Translations under genes and position numbers: made by a program
DNA from: an uncultured Pseudomonadota bacterium
GTDB taxonomy: Bacteria > Myxococcota_A > Bradymonadia > Bradymonadales > GCA-2716585
Length of the DNA stretch: 35,297 bases
Assembly: GCA_937123825.1 (NCBI GenBank)
Contig: CAKZKQ010000499.1
Coordinates: 1 to 35,297, forward strand
Direction of reading: 5' to 3'
Shown here: positions 17,279 to 25,366 of the stretch, piece after piece
How the letters are laid out: every line of letters starts with the position of its first letter
How positions within the stretch are numbered: the first letter of the stretch is position 1
Notes under the pieces: generated by a model
Seen by the model: only the letters and a program-made list of their open reading frames with translations
Databases searched by the model: none
What the model was told of the DNA's origin: nothing

Positions 17279-19294
17279 ATGGCCGACAAGATCCAAGAAG
17301 CTGAACAACCCGAAATCAAAACGATGACCAACGCCAAGGTCGCCGACGCCTCCAAGCCTGTTCAGGCCAGCGAGATCGTCGAAGACGGCGGGCGATGGGT
17401 CGGTCGGGTCCTCGATCAGCGCTATGAAATTGAACGCGTCCTTGGCCGCGGAGGCATGGGGGTGGTGCTGCTGGCTCGCCAGATGCCCATCAACCGCCGC
17501 GTGGTCGTCAAGGTCCTCTCTCGCCGTTTGCTCGACGATGAAGTGGCCCGCAAGCGCTTTGAGCGCGAAGCCCAGAGCCTGAGCAACCTCAAACACCCCA
17601 ACATCGTCACCCTCCATGACTACGGCCACGACGGCGATCTGCCCTACATCGTCATGGAGTACATCGAAGGCAAGACCCTGGCCAAGGTCATGCAACGGCG
17701 TCGCAGGCTCGGCCTGCGGCTCTTCTTCCCGCTGGCCGTCCAGCTGCTGGCCGCCATCGGCGCCGCGCACCGCCACGGATGGGTGCACCGAGACCTCAAG
17801 CCCGACAACATCATGGTCTCGCCGCGCAAGAATCAACCCGACTTCATCAAAGTGCTCGACTTCGGCCTGGCCCGCATGCTCTCCACCGAGGAGGACATCA
17901 CCAAGCAGAACCTCATGGGCACCGCGCTCTACCTCAGCCCCGAACAGATCCAGGGCATGAAGATCGACCAGCGCTCCGACGTCTACGCGCTGGGCATCCT
18001 CTTCTACCTCCTGCTGACCGGCAAGCGACCCTTCAAGAGCCGCGATGACGTCAACCTGATGTTCCAACACCTCAGCGCCGAACCCGAGCCGCTGGAGTTT
18101 GTCCTGCCCGAAGGACACGACATCCCGCCGGGTGTCTGCGCCCTCATCCACCGCTGCCTGCAAAAGGACCCCGCCGCTCGCCCCGCCGACGCCACCGAGG
18201 TCCTTCAGCTGCTGCTCTCTCACACCGCCAACGAAGACCTCGACCTGCCCCAGATCGAGCTGCCCAAGCTCGCCGAGCGCACCCCCTCCACCGATGACAA
18301 CCTCTTTGCCATCATGACCGAGGAGATCACCGACCTCGGTGCGGTCGCCCTTACCTTCCTGGCCGCGACCTCCGAAGAGCGCTTTGATGAGGCCGACACC
18401 AACGTCTTTGATGGACTCTTTGCCAACACCGGCGAGCTGACCGGCGGGCGGCCATCCAGCATCATGCGCCAGGCGATGACCAACGCGCCCACCGCCATCC
18501 AGCCCGCTGCGGCCCCTGTCTCCCCCGCGCCGCGCAGCCACTCCCAGCGCGTTCGCGTTGGGCCCGCCGCCGCGCCGCCGACCCCCTGGACCCAGGCCCC
18601 TGTCTCCCGGCAGACCGGCAACATCGAGATGGTCCGCACCCAGGCCGACAACAACCGGCGCCTGATGTGGCAGGTGGTCATCGGCGCCCTGTGCGTGGCC
18701 ATCGCCTTCCTCATCGCTGGCATTGTGGTCACGGTCCTCCAAGGACAAAACCACCCCACAAACCCGCCTGTGACCGCAGAGGACAGCCGCCGCACCGCCA
18801 TCGTCGGCGTCATCGAGCAGTGCGAGACCCTTCTGTCCCAGGGGCGCTACGGCGAGATCGAGCAGATGCTCTCGGCCATCGAGGGCGAGGCCATCAAACA
18901 CCCCGATTTGATCGGCCGCATGGCTTCGGTGCGCGAGGGCGTCAACATCGCGCGCCTCCAACGGGAGGCCAAAGACCTCGAACGCAACGGCGACCTTGCC
19001 GGGGCCATCAAGGTCCATCAAACGCTCATGGATCGCAGCGCCGATCAGGTCAAAACCTCCCAGGCTGAGGTTGATCGCCTGCGCGCAGCCATCAAAGAGC
19101 GCGACGCCAAAAAGAACACGCCCCCGCCGCTGCCCGAGCAGGTCGAGGAAGACCCCAAGGACAAGCGCAAAAAGGGGCGCAAAGGCCGGCAACCCAAAAA
19201 AGGCCGCAAAAAGTCGCCCAAAGGCGCCTCAAACGACAAACCCGCCGGCAACAAGCTCGTCGATGACTCCGTCCTGATGGAAGTGCCCTACTGA
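17279..19294 (+). CDS. Transmembrane Ser/Thr protein kinase (Hanks type)
   Basis: 671 residues. The kinase domain (about 48-310) is complete: glycine loop VLGRGGMGVVLLA, ATP-binding Lys in VVVKVL, HRDLKPDN catalytic loop, DFGLA, a GTALYLSPEQ activation segment and SDVYALGILFYLLLTGKRPF. A Pro/Ala-rich juxtamembrane stretch (about 390-455) leads to one membrane helix (about 462-486, VVIGALCVAIAFLIAGIVV). The outer part is a helical, TPR-like segment (about 500-605) ending in a Lys/Arg-rich tail (KKGRKGRQPKKGRKK). It phosphorylates unknown cytoplasmic targets and may sense envelope signals. The ATG at 17279 has no clear ribosome site; Met16 is an alternative. Its stop is three bases from the stop of the convergent nucleotidyltransferase gene. 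Confidence 0.95.
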   Translation: MADKIQEAEQPEIKTMTNAKVADASKPVQASEIVEDGGRWVGRVLDQRYEIERVLGRGGMGVVLLARQMPINRRVVVKVLSRRLLDDEVARKRFEREAQSLSNLKHPNIVTLHDYGHDGDLPYIVMEYIEGKTLAKVMQRRRRLGLRLFFPLAVQLLAAIGAAHRHGWVHRDLKPDNIMVSPRKNQPDFIKVLDFGLARMLSTEEDITKQNLMGTALYLSPEQIQGMKIDQRSDVYALGILFYLLLTGKRPFKSRDDVNLMFQHLSAEPEPLEFVLPEGHDIPPGVCALIHRCLQKDPAARPADATEVLQLLLSHTANEDLDLPQIELPKLAERTPSTDDNLFAIMTEEITDLGAVALTFLAATSEERFDEADTNVFDGLFANTGELTGGRPSSIMRQAMTNAPTAIQPAAAPVSPAPRSHSQRVRVGPAAAPPTPWTQAPVSRQTGNIEMVRTQADNNRRLMWQVVIGALCVAIAFLIAGIVVTVLQGQNHPTNPPVTAEDSRRTAIVGVIEQCETLLSQGRYGEIEQMLSAIEGEAIKHPDLIGRMASVREGVNIARLQREAKDLERNGDLAGAIKVHQTLMDRSADQVKTSQAEVDRLRAAIKERDAKKNTPPPLPEQVEEDPKDKRKKGRKGRQPKKGRKKSPKGASNDKPAGNKLVDDSVLMEVPY

Positions 19295-19297
19295 GCT

Positions 19298-20050
19298 CTA
19301 CCAACGCCACGGCACCATCTGACCGTCCTCCTCCACCTGCGCCATCGTCACCCCACAACCCAACAACATCCCGTCGTCCAACTGCGGCAACTGCCCCGTG
19401 CGCCGGTAGGTGGCCCACAGCGCGCTGTGCTCCTCTTCCAGCAACGACTCCACGGCCCTGGCCTTCAGGCGCACGATCGGCTTGCCGTCCGTGCTGCTGC
19501 GCTGAACCACGCGCCGCTGCGCCGTGGGATACACCGACAACTCCAACTCAAACGCCCCCGCCACGTGTGCATGGTGGTAGTCCTCAAAGCCGGTGCCGCT
19601 GCGGATCGTCACCACGCTCATCTCAAAGTCCCACCCCAGACCCTCCATGTGTTGCTCCAACACCCCCAGATCATCGGTGAAGACGTGCAAATCGATGTCG
19701 CTGCCGCGTCGCACATGACCCGTGCTCACCGAACCAATCAAACGCGGCTCAAACGCCTCCAGCGAATGCATCGCCTCCAGCGCCATCACCCGCATCACAA
19801 AGAGCCGGTCCTGCCGGTCAGAGCCCTCGCGCAGACGCGCCAGTTCCAGCAGCGCCTGCTGAATCTCGCCGTTTGAGGGCAATTGGCTGGGCCGAAACTG
19901 CAGCCGGCGCTTGCCCTGTTGACCCAGCAAACGCCGGGCCGCCATCTGCTTGGCGTCCATGTATTGTTTGACGCCCTCTTCATACATCAAGCGCGCCGCC
20001 TCTTTGGCCAGACGCAGGCGCAACTGTGCCTTGTGTGGTGTGGTCTTCAT
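19298..20050 (-). CDS. Pol beta-type nucleotidyltransferase-domain protein
   Basis: A 250-residue protein. The start at 20050 forms an ATGA overlap with the upstream HTH gene; a longer frame to 20335 only reads that gene out of frame. The nucleotidyltransferase signature is LIGSVSTGHVRRGSDIDLHV: Gly106-Ser107, then Asp118 and Asp120 as metal ligands. The third acidic residue is probably Glu168 or Glu170 in AFELELSVYP. The N-terminal 60 residues are helical and Lys/Arg-rich (KQMAARRLLGQQGKRRLQFR), which could bind nucleic acid. Members of this superfamily move a nucleotide onto RNA, protein or small molecules; the substrate here is unknown. It is the last gene of an overlapping HD-HTH-nucleotidyltransferase operon. 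Confidence 0.82.
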   Translation of the reverse strand: MKTTPHKAQLRLRLAKEAARLMYEEGVKQYMDAKQMAARRLLGQQGKRRLQFRPSQLPSNGEIQQALLELARLREGSDRQDRLFVMRVMALEAMHSLEAFEPRLIGSVSTGHVRRGSDIDLHVFTDDLGVLEQHMEGLGWDFEMSVVTIRSGTGFEDYHHAHVAGAFELELSVYPTAQRRVVQRSSTDGKPIVRLKARAVESLLEEEHSALWATYRRTGQLPQLDDGMLLGCGVTMAQVEEDGQMVPWRW

Positions 20051-20436
20051 GGTGTTTTCAAAAGGGGGTTGGAGGGGAGGTGGGTGAGCAACGCTTTGCG
20101 AAGCTTGGCGATGGCGCCGCCAACAGTGCGGCCGCCCCGGCTGGCCCCAAAAAGCCGTTTTTGGACGACCTGCTGGCTGACACCCAACCGGCGCGCGATC
20201 TCGCCTTGAGACAGGCCTTCGCCGATGACAGGCTCGACCGCCCGGCGCTGTTTGTCGGTCACCGCCGTGGCGCTGGCCTGATGGAGCGCGTCGTAGAGGT
20301 TCGACAGTGGACTCTGCGGTGCAGAGCGCTGCCAAAGTGCGCTGCCGTGGGGCATCTGGTCCAGGAGCTCCTGGGCAAAGATCAGTCTGTGCTCTCCCGA
20401 GCGAGGCCTCGGGGCATCAAGCGTACTCCTTGTCAT
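20047..20436 (-). CDS. Small HTH DNA-binding protein (sigma region 4-like)
   Basis: 129 residues. The middle contains a helix-turn-helix, RRAVEPVIGEGLSQGEIARR followed by LGVSQQVVQKRLFGAS, resembling sigma-70 region 4 or LuxR-type HTHs; the C-terminal GGAIAKLRKALL looks like a further helix. No sigma region 2 is present, so it is not a complete sigma factor. It starts inside the 3' end of the HD gene (20-base overlap) and its stop overlaps the start of the nucleotidyltransferase gene by ATGA, so all three are probably translated together. It could be the operon's own regulator; that is inference. Confidence 0.75.
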   Translation of the reverse strand: MTRSTLDAPRPRSGEHRLIFAQELLDQMPHGSALWQRSAPQSPLSNLYDALHQASATAVTDKQRRAVEPVIGEGLSQGEIARRLGVSQQVVQKRLFGASRGGRTVGGAIAKLRKALLTHLPSNPLLKTP

Positions 20437-20890
20437 GGCTGGTGGCCGTCAGGCCAAAAGGCTGGAGGTGGTCCATCATCAGGTCGATCGCGTCGGACGG
20501 CAGCATGGTCCGGGCATACGGATCGCGCCCGGCCAGATCCCAGCGCCGCAGCGCTTCCAGCTCCCTCAGGCGCGGATCGCGGCGGAGCTTGCGCCGCGTG
20601 CGTCGCGGATGGTGCAAGAGGTCCATGTGGTGGGCCACGAGCCACACCACGCGGTCAGAAAGGTGGGGTTTCAAGAGCTGAGCGCCAATGTGCGCATGTT
20701 CTGGGGCCGAGATGGCCTTGCCGATGTCGTGCAGCAGCGCCGCCGCCAGCAACTCCCCGTCCGAGGTGTCTGCCAGCGCGGCCTCAAAGACCTGCAACGA
20801 GTGAAAGAGCGCGTCTCCCTCCGGGTGATGGCGCTTGGATTGGCGCACGCCGTGAAGAGACGTCAACAAGTCTAACAGATGAGCCCTCAT
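20417..20890 (-). CDS. HD-domain phosphohydrolase
   Basis: 157 residues, a compact single HD domain. Metal ligands visible: His30 (ALFHSLQVF), His54-Asp55 (AALLHDIGK), His65/His67 (PEHAHIGA) and His87/His88 (WLVAHHMD), with a further Asp in DAIDLMMD. HD proteins of this kind cleave phosphate bonds in nucleotides or RNA. The ATG at 20890 has no strong ribosome site. First gene of the three-gene overlapping operon with an HTH protein and a nucleotidyltransferase. HD plus nucleotidyltransferase pairs elsewhere work as opposed add/remove enzymes (as in GlnD) or in RNA end processing; neither is shown here. Confidence 0.85.
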   Translation of the reverse strand: MRAHLLDLLTSLHGVRQSKRHHPEGDALFHSLQVFEAALADTSDGELLAAALLHDIGKAISAPEHAHIGAQLLKPHLSDRVVWLVAHHMDLLHHPRRTRRKLRRDPRLRELEALRRWDLAGRDPYARTMLPSDAIDLMMDHLQPFGLTATSHDKEYA

Positions 20891-21229
20891 GGTGCATATC
20901 GACGCCCGGCCTTGTGCGTCATTGGCCTGGAGACTGGCCGCCCTGGCCCTTGAACGGGCCGCCGTGGAGGGCGCGAGTCTCGGTGTGTGGGGTGTGCGCT
21001 GCGTCTGTGATGCAGCGCCGTCTCACCCTTGCGCGCGCCCACACCCACTTTGGCGCAGGTTTTTGGAGGAAAACGCCATCAATTGCTCTCCGGTGCCCTT
21101 CACCACGGCCTGGAAAGTTTTGGTTTTTTGATGCAGGTGCCCGCAGCGGTTGATTGCTGTGGGGGTTTGGTGAATGTTGAATGCCCAAAGCGCCCTTTGA
21201 GGCGCGGCTTTGATGCACCTGGAGTTGGC
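20891..21229. other. Divergent intergenic region, no gene seen
   Basis: 339 bases between the leftward HD operon and the rightward OmpA-type gene. I see no supported frame, no strong hairpin and no convincing promoter pair. Confidence 0.5.
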
Positions 21230-22087
21230 ATGAACCACCGACGATCTCAACCCTCTTTGATGCGCGTTTGCGCCGTGCTGGCGCTGGTCTGGACCTCTGG
21301 CACCGCCTGCGTGGTCACCCAGGCCACCCACGACCAGCTCAAGGCCGAACTCGACGCCACGCGCGCCGAGTTGACCGAGCAGGTCCAGCAGCGCGACGAC
21401 GCGCTGAGCCGCAGCCAGGAGGCGCTGAAGCTGGCCGATGAGGAGTTGGGGGCTCAGCGCACCGATCGCATCGCGTTGGAGGCCAGACTGGCTCAGACGA
21501 TCAAAGACAAGGCGCAGTTGGACGCCTCGGTCGAAGAGATGCAGCGCGCCATGGCGCAGTTGGAGCGCCAGGAGGCCGAGGCCGAGCGGCGGATCGAGGA
21601 GTTTCGCCAGCTCGTGGGGCGCTTTCAGAAGCTCATCGACGCGGGCAAGCTCCAGGTCAAGATCATCGATGGGCGCATGATCGTCGAGTTGGCCACCGAC
21701 ATCCTCTTTGACTCGGGGTCGTCCAAGCTCTCCAAGGCCGGGTCCGAGTCGATCGCCGAGGTGACCCGGATTCTGGCCGCCATCCCCAAGCGCAACTTTC
21801 AGATCGAGGGTCACACCGACAACGTGCCGATCAAGAGCCGCAAGTATCCCTCCAACTGGCATCTGGCCTCGGCGCGGGCGATGTCGGTCCTTGAGACCAT
21901 GCTCGACGCGGGGATGCCGCCTGGGAGGGTGAGCGCGGCCAGTTATGGTGAGCACCGGCCTGCGGCGAGCAATGAGACGGAGGAGGGGAGGTTGGCCAAC
22001 CGCCGCATTGAGATCGTCATTGTCCCCGACCTGTCCATGCTGCCTGGCTTTGAAGAGCTTGAAGATCTGTCCGGCCAGTCCAACTGA
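21230..22087 (+). CDS. OmpA/MotB-family lipoprotein with coiled coil
   Basis: 285 residues from the ATG at 21230, which has GGAG five bases upstream; earlier in-frame starts are unsupported. The signal MRVCAVLALVWTSGTAC ends in a lipobox with Cys27. A long coiled coil (about 35-130: HDQLKAELDATRAEL, EEMQRAMAQLERQEAEAERR) is followed by an OmpA-like peptidoglycan-binding domain (about 150-275: ILFDSGSSKLSKAGSESIAE, FQIEGHTDNVPI, SNWHLASARAMSVL, RLANRRIEIVI). The conserved Asp and Arg that hold diaminopimelate are present (HTDN and NRRIE). The product probably links the outer membrane to the wall. The divergent neighbour is the HD operon. Confidence 0.92.
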   Translation: MNHRRSQPSLMRVCAVLALVWTSGTACVVTQATHDQLKAELDATRAELTEQVQQRDDALSRSQEALKLADEELGAQRTDRIALEARLAQTIKDKAQLDASVEEMQRAMAQLERQEAEAERRIEEFRQLVGRFQKLIDAGKLQVKIIDGRMIVELATDILFDSGSSKLSKAGSESIAEVTRILAAIPKRNFQIEGHTDNVPIKSRKYPSNWHLASARAMSVLETMLDAGMPPGRVSAASYGEHRPAASNETEEGRLANRRIEIVIVPDLSMLPGFEELEDLSGQSN

Positions 22088-22108
22088 GTGTCCAAGTGCC
22101 CACCTTTG

Positions 22109-22132
22109 CTCCGGCGCTTCGCCCGGAGTTTG
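22109..22132 (+). terminator. Possible terminator after the OmpA-type gene
   Basis: CTCCGGCG-CTT-CGCCCGGAG, a GC-rich stem with a one-base bulge, followed by TTTG, begins 22 bases after the stop codon. The T tract is short, so the call is tentative. Confidence 0.45.
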
Positions 22133-22548
22133 TCGCCGCCGTCCTGGTGGCCAGCGCCGAAGTGCGCGCCTGCCTTTTGCCACAAAATTCACGGATTGAA
22201 GCCCGTCGTCGTCGGGGTTGACGATCTTTTTTGGATCTGATCTGAATGCTTGTCAGTGCATGTCGTCAAAGATTGCACGAGGGGTGGTCCGGTGCCTGGG
22301 TCAGGGCCACCTTCACAAGAGCGTGATGTGAACTTTCTCATTCCACGGCGACCCCAACGATGTCGCCAGGGCTATCGCCCTCTGAACGCGCTCTTGGACT
22401 GTCTGTTGGTGGGCTCATGCGCCCCCTCAAAAGCACTGATGTTGAAACCTCTCCGATATGCGGGGCAGTCCTGTCGTGGCCCCGGGAGAAAACCAAGCGG
22501 TACTTTAAGATGACCTTGACCCGTTCCAACACCTGCGGCATCTCCCCG
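22133..22548. other. Intergenic leader, no gene seen
   Basis: About 415 bases upstream of the beta-barrel gene. A TTGACG at 22218 followed by a T-rich run is a possible -35 region, but no good -10 follows. The frame of the downstream gene stays open from 22360, but that part lacks a ribosome site and encodes nothing recognisable. Confidence 0.4.
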
Positions 22549-23232
22549 ATGAAGAAACTGGCCACCGGCGCGCTGGTGGCCCTGTGCAGTCTGGCTCTGC
22601 TGGCGCCCTCCGCGATGGCCGCCGAGCCCGAAGGCCAACATACACTGGGCACCGTTGAAGCATCCCGCGACGGCGTCAAACGCACCCGCACTCGCACACG
22701 GACCAAGCGCCGTGTGCGCAAAAGCCGCCGCTCAAGAAGCTCCTCGCAGCGCAGCGGCGCCTACTTTGTCGGCGGCGTCGGCATGGTCAACCTGACCGAC
22801 CAGCCCTCCAACCTCGATCTCGACGACGGCGCGGGCATCTCGCTGGGCCTGGGCTACCGCCTGATGCCGCAGTTGGCCCTTGAAGGCACCTTCCACGGCT
22901 CGCTGCACGACTCCGTCGGCGGCACCGACGCCACCAGCAGCAACTCGCTGACCGGCGGCAGCCTGAACCTGAAGTACTTCATCCCGCTCAGCGGCCCCAG
23001 GCTCGAAGCCTACGGCCAGGCCGGACTCGGCTTTATGAACGTCTCTTCGGGAGACACCGAGATCGAAGGCACCTTCTTCGACATCGGCGCTGGACTCGAC
23101 TACCGCCTCAGCCGCGAGGCCGCCGCGGGTGTCAAGGCCAACTTCTCCAGCCTCTCGGGTGAAGACCAGGGCGGCGGCTCGGCCGACCTCAACACCTTCT
23201 CCCTGATGGCCACCATCAGCTTCCAACTCTGA
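22549..23232 (+). CDS. Outer-membrane beta-barrel protein
   Basis: 227 residues from the ATG at 22549, chosen because MKKLATGALVALCSLALLAP ending in SAMA-AEP is a textbook signal peptide; Met at 22510 would only lengthen its N-region, and neither has a good ribosome site. After cleavage comes an Arg/Lys/Ser-rich stretch (about 47-70), then alternating strands of an OmpA/OmpW-like eight-strand barrel: AYFVGGVGMVNL, ISLGLGYRLMPQLALEGTFH, LEAYGQAGLGFMNV, IGAGLDYRLSREAAAGVKAN and a final SLMATISFQL ending in Leu. No periplasmic domain. It probably sits in the outer membrane; its specific role is unknown. Confidence 0.85.
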   Translation: MKKLATGALVALCSLALLAPSAMAAEPEGQHTLGTVEASRDGVKRTRTRTRTKRRVRKSRRSRSSSQRSGAYFVGGVGMVNLTDQPSNLDLDDGAGISLGLGYRLMPQLALEGTFHGSLHDSVGGTDATSSNSLTGGSLNLKYFIPLSGPRLEAYGQAGLGFMNVSSGDTEIEGTFFDIGAGLDYRLSREAAAGVKANFSSLSGEDQGGGSADLNTFSLMATISFQL

Positions 23233-23252
23233 GTTTGTCCATTGTCTGACCG

Positions 23253-23305
23253 GCGCCGCAGGCCCTGGAGAGTCCACAGACCGGACCCCCCAGGGCCTGC
23301 GGCGC
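23253..23305 (+). terminator. Long perfect hairpin between beta-barrel gene and murB
   Basis: GCGCCGCAGGCCCTGG (23253-23268) is matched exactly by its reverse complement at 23290-23305, with a 21-base loop that itself contains GTCC/GGAC. It starts 21 bases after the beta-barrel stop. There is no T tract, so if it terminates transcription it would do so Rho-dependently or act instead as an mRNA 3' barrier. Confidence 0.55.
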
Positions 23306-23362
23306 TCTGGGACGTTGCCCCTTTGTGATCGGCGGTTTATCTTGGCGCGGCCATGACCCATC

Positions 23363-23369
23363 AGGAGGG
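23363..23369 (+). promoter_or_regulatory. Ribosome binding site that favours a TTG start for murB
   Basis: AGGAGGG ends seven bases before the in-frame TTG at 23377, ideal spacing. The upstream ATG at 23353 has no such site and would place this sequence inside the coding region. Confidence 0.6.
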
Positions 23370-23376
23370 CACCGCG

Positions 23377-24456
23377 TTGAAGATCGCCGACCAAATCCGC
23401 CAGAACGTGCGACCCTTTACGACCCTCGATGTCGGCGGCGCCGCACGTTGGTTCGTGCGCGCCCACGGCGCCCAGGAGCTGGCGCAAGCCTTGACGTGGG
23501 CCAAATCACACCAAGTGCCCGTCTTTGTCCTGGGCGGCGGCAGCAACGTCCTGATGGCCGATGCTGGCTTTGATGGGCTCGTGCTCCAACTCGCCGACCA
23601 CCACATCGAAATCCAACACACCGACGACGGCCGCTGTCTGGTCCACGCTGGCGCTGGGGTGGTCTGGGATGAGCTGGTGGACTTTGCCGTCACACACGAT
23701 CTGGCCGGGCTGACCTGCCTCAGCGGAATCCCCGGCTGTGTCGGCGCCGCGCCCATCCAAAACATTGGCGCCTACGGCCAGGATGTCTCCGAGACCATCG
23801 CCCAGGTGCACGCCGTCGAGCGGGCCACCGGCGCCTCGCGCACTTTTGAGGCCGACGAATGCGGCTTTGCCTACCGCCACAGCCACTTTAAAGGCCGCTG
23901 GCGCGATCAGTTCGTCATCACCGCCGTCACTTTTGCCCTCTCACCGGGTCAACAAGCCCCCCTGCGCTACCGAGACCTCAAAGAGCGCTTCGCTGGGCAG
24001 GATACCGCCCCCCTCAAAGAGACCCGTCAGGCCGTGCTGGAGATTCGACGCAGCAAATCCATGGTCTACGACACCGCCGACCCCAACCACCGCTGCGCCG
24101 GGTCGTTCTTTGTCAATCCGATTGTCGCTGAAAAAGACGCCCAACACGTCGTCGAGGTGGCCCAGGAGCGCTGGGGGCAAGACACTCCCGTGCCTCAATA
24201 TCCGGCAGGGCAGGGCAAGGTGAAGTTGGCCGCCGGGTGGCTGATCGAGCGCTCCGGCTTTGAAAAGGGACACATCGCAGGACGGGCAGGGCTCTCATCG
24301 CGCCACTGCCTGGCCCTGATCAACCGAGGGGGCGCCAGCGCCGCCGAGATCGTCGCCCTGGCGCGCACGATCCAAGCTCAGGTCCAACAAACCTTTGGGG
24401 TTCAACTGGAACCTGAACCCACCTGGGTCGGGTTTGAATCCCAAGACACGGCCTGA
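23377..24456 (+). CDS. murB: UDP-N-acetylenolpyruvoylglucosamine reductase MurB
   Basis: Reduces UDP-GlcNAc-enolpyruvate to UDP-MurNAc with NADPH and FAD, the second committed step of peptidoglycan synthesis, in the cytoplasm. 359 residues from the TTG at 23377 (367 from the ATG at 23353). FAD-binding parts: FVLGGGSNVLMAD, then LSGIPGCVGAAPIQNIGAYG; catalytic region YRHSHFKGRW and the proton-donor Ser in CAGSFFVNPIV; C-terminal AAGWLIERSGFEKG and a Glu in LEPEPTWVG. The Tyr-loop arrangement (AYRHS) and length are those of type I MurB. It stands alone on its strand between an outer-membrane gene and a convergent nuclease gene, not in a division/wall cluster. Confidence 0.97.
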   Translation: MKIADQIRQNVRPFTTLDVGGAARWFVRAHGAQELAQALTWAKSHQVPVFVLGGGSNVLMADAGFDGLVLQLADHHIEIQHTDDGRCLVHAGAGVVWDELVDFAVTHDLAGLTCLSGIPGCVGAAPIQNIGAYGQDVSETIAQVHAVERATGASRTFEADECGFAYRHSHFKGRWRDQFVITAVTFALSPGQQAPLRYRDLKERFAGQDTAPLKETRQAVLEIRRSKSMVYDTADPNHRCAGSFFVNPIVAEKDAQHVVEVAQERWGQDTPVPQYPAGQGKVKLAAGWLIERSGFEKGHIAGRAGLSSRHCLALINRGGASAAEIVALARTIQAQVQQTFGVQLEPEPTWVGFESQDTA

Positions 24457-24479
24457 ACCAAGCCGCTGGTCCGTCAAAT

Positions 24480-25154
24480 TCAGAGCACGCGCTCAACCTC
24501 GGTCCACCGCAGCGCCTGGAGCAGGTCCTGGACCAAATTGTGGCGCGTCCAGCGCGGCGGGCGCCGATCGTCGACGTGGGCCCAGAACTCTTCAACGACC
24601 TCTTCAATGATCTGAATGGCGGTGTCGTTGCGCTCAAAACGCAGCGCCAGCAAATCGCATTGGTGCGGATCCCACTCGTTGTGGCCCGCTGGACCCACCA
24701 TCGCCGCCAACACCCCCCAACTGTAGTCCGTCGCAGCCAGATAACCCTGGACCTGGGTGGCGTAGTAGATCGGGATCATGTCCTCGTAGAGCGTGTCGGC
24801 GGTGCGCGAGTGGCGCGTGGTGGTCTTGGCCTCAAAAACCCCCGGATCGTCCCCCGGGATGGTCCCGTCGGTGTTGGCCTGCAGGCGCACCCTGGGCCAC
24901 TGGTGGTGACGCAGGAAGTCGTGACCATCGGTCACCGGCATCCCCGAGTCCAAGACAAAGCGCTTGATCACCGCCCCCTCAAGCCGAGAACCGCGCGCCG
25001 CAGCCGCGCCCGCGTTTGATGGGCCTTCCATGCCCGTTTTGAGCCGATAGATGTCCAACGGCTTCTTCCAACTCGACAGCCCAAAAATGGCTGCGATATC
25101 ACTGCCACCAATGCCTTCGCGGCGCTTGGCGTGCCATGCTGCGTCGTGTCCCAT
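24480..25154 (-). CDS. YqaJ-type (lambda exonuclease-like) nuclease
   Basis: 224 residues. The ATG at 25154 has AGAGGAG upstream; the longer frame to 25379 adds an unlike tail. It matches the YqaJ viral recombinase family of PD-(D/E)XK nucleases: IGGSDIAAIFGLSSWKKPLD near the start, Glu59 (RLEGAVIKRF), Asp96 (NTDGTIPG), Glu108-x-Lys110 (FEAKTT) and the Gln motif near 134-136 (ATQVQGYLAAT). Such enzymes digest duplex DNA ends for phage recombination and usually sit beside a single-strand annealing protein. No phage genes or annealase are seen here; it is convergent with murB (23-base gap) and divergent from the FGE-domain gene. It could be a domesticated phage gene. Confidence 0.88.
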   Translation of the reverse strand: MGHDAAWHAKRREGIGGSDIAAIFGLSSWKKPLDIYRLKTGMEGPSNAGAAAARGSRLEGAVIKRFVLDSGMPVTDGHDFLRHHQWPRVRLQANTDGTIPGDDPGVFEAKTTTRHSRTADTLYEDMIPIYYATQVQGYLAATDYSWGVLAAMVGPAGHNEWDPHQCDLLALRFERNDTAIQIIEEVVEEFWAHVDDRRPPRWTRHNLVQDLLQALRWTEVERVL

Positions 25155-25366
25155 GATCTCCTCTGGACGGGCCGTTTGTCGTGCGGTATCCGAACCGCCG
25201 ACCTCCGGGGTGACTTCTGAAGTTAGCGGAGGTACTGTACCTTTGGCAAGGTTTTTTGTCCCTTGATGATCTTGTGAAAGATGCCACAGCCCCCTATCTT
25301 GCCCCCCACCCAAGCCCCTGTTGGATGCGCCGTTGGCAAGACGGCGCGGCACGAGAAGAGGTAAGA

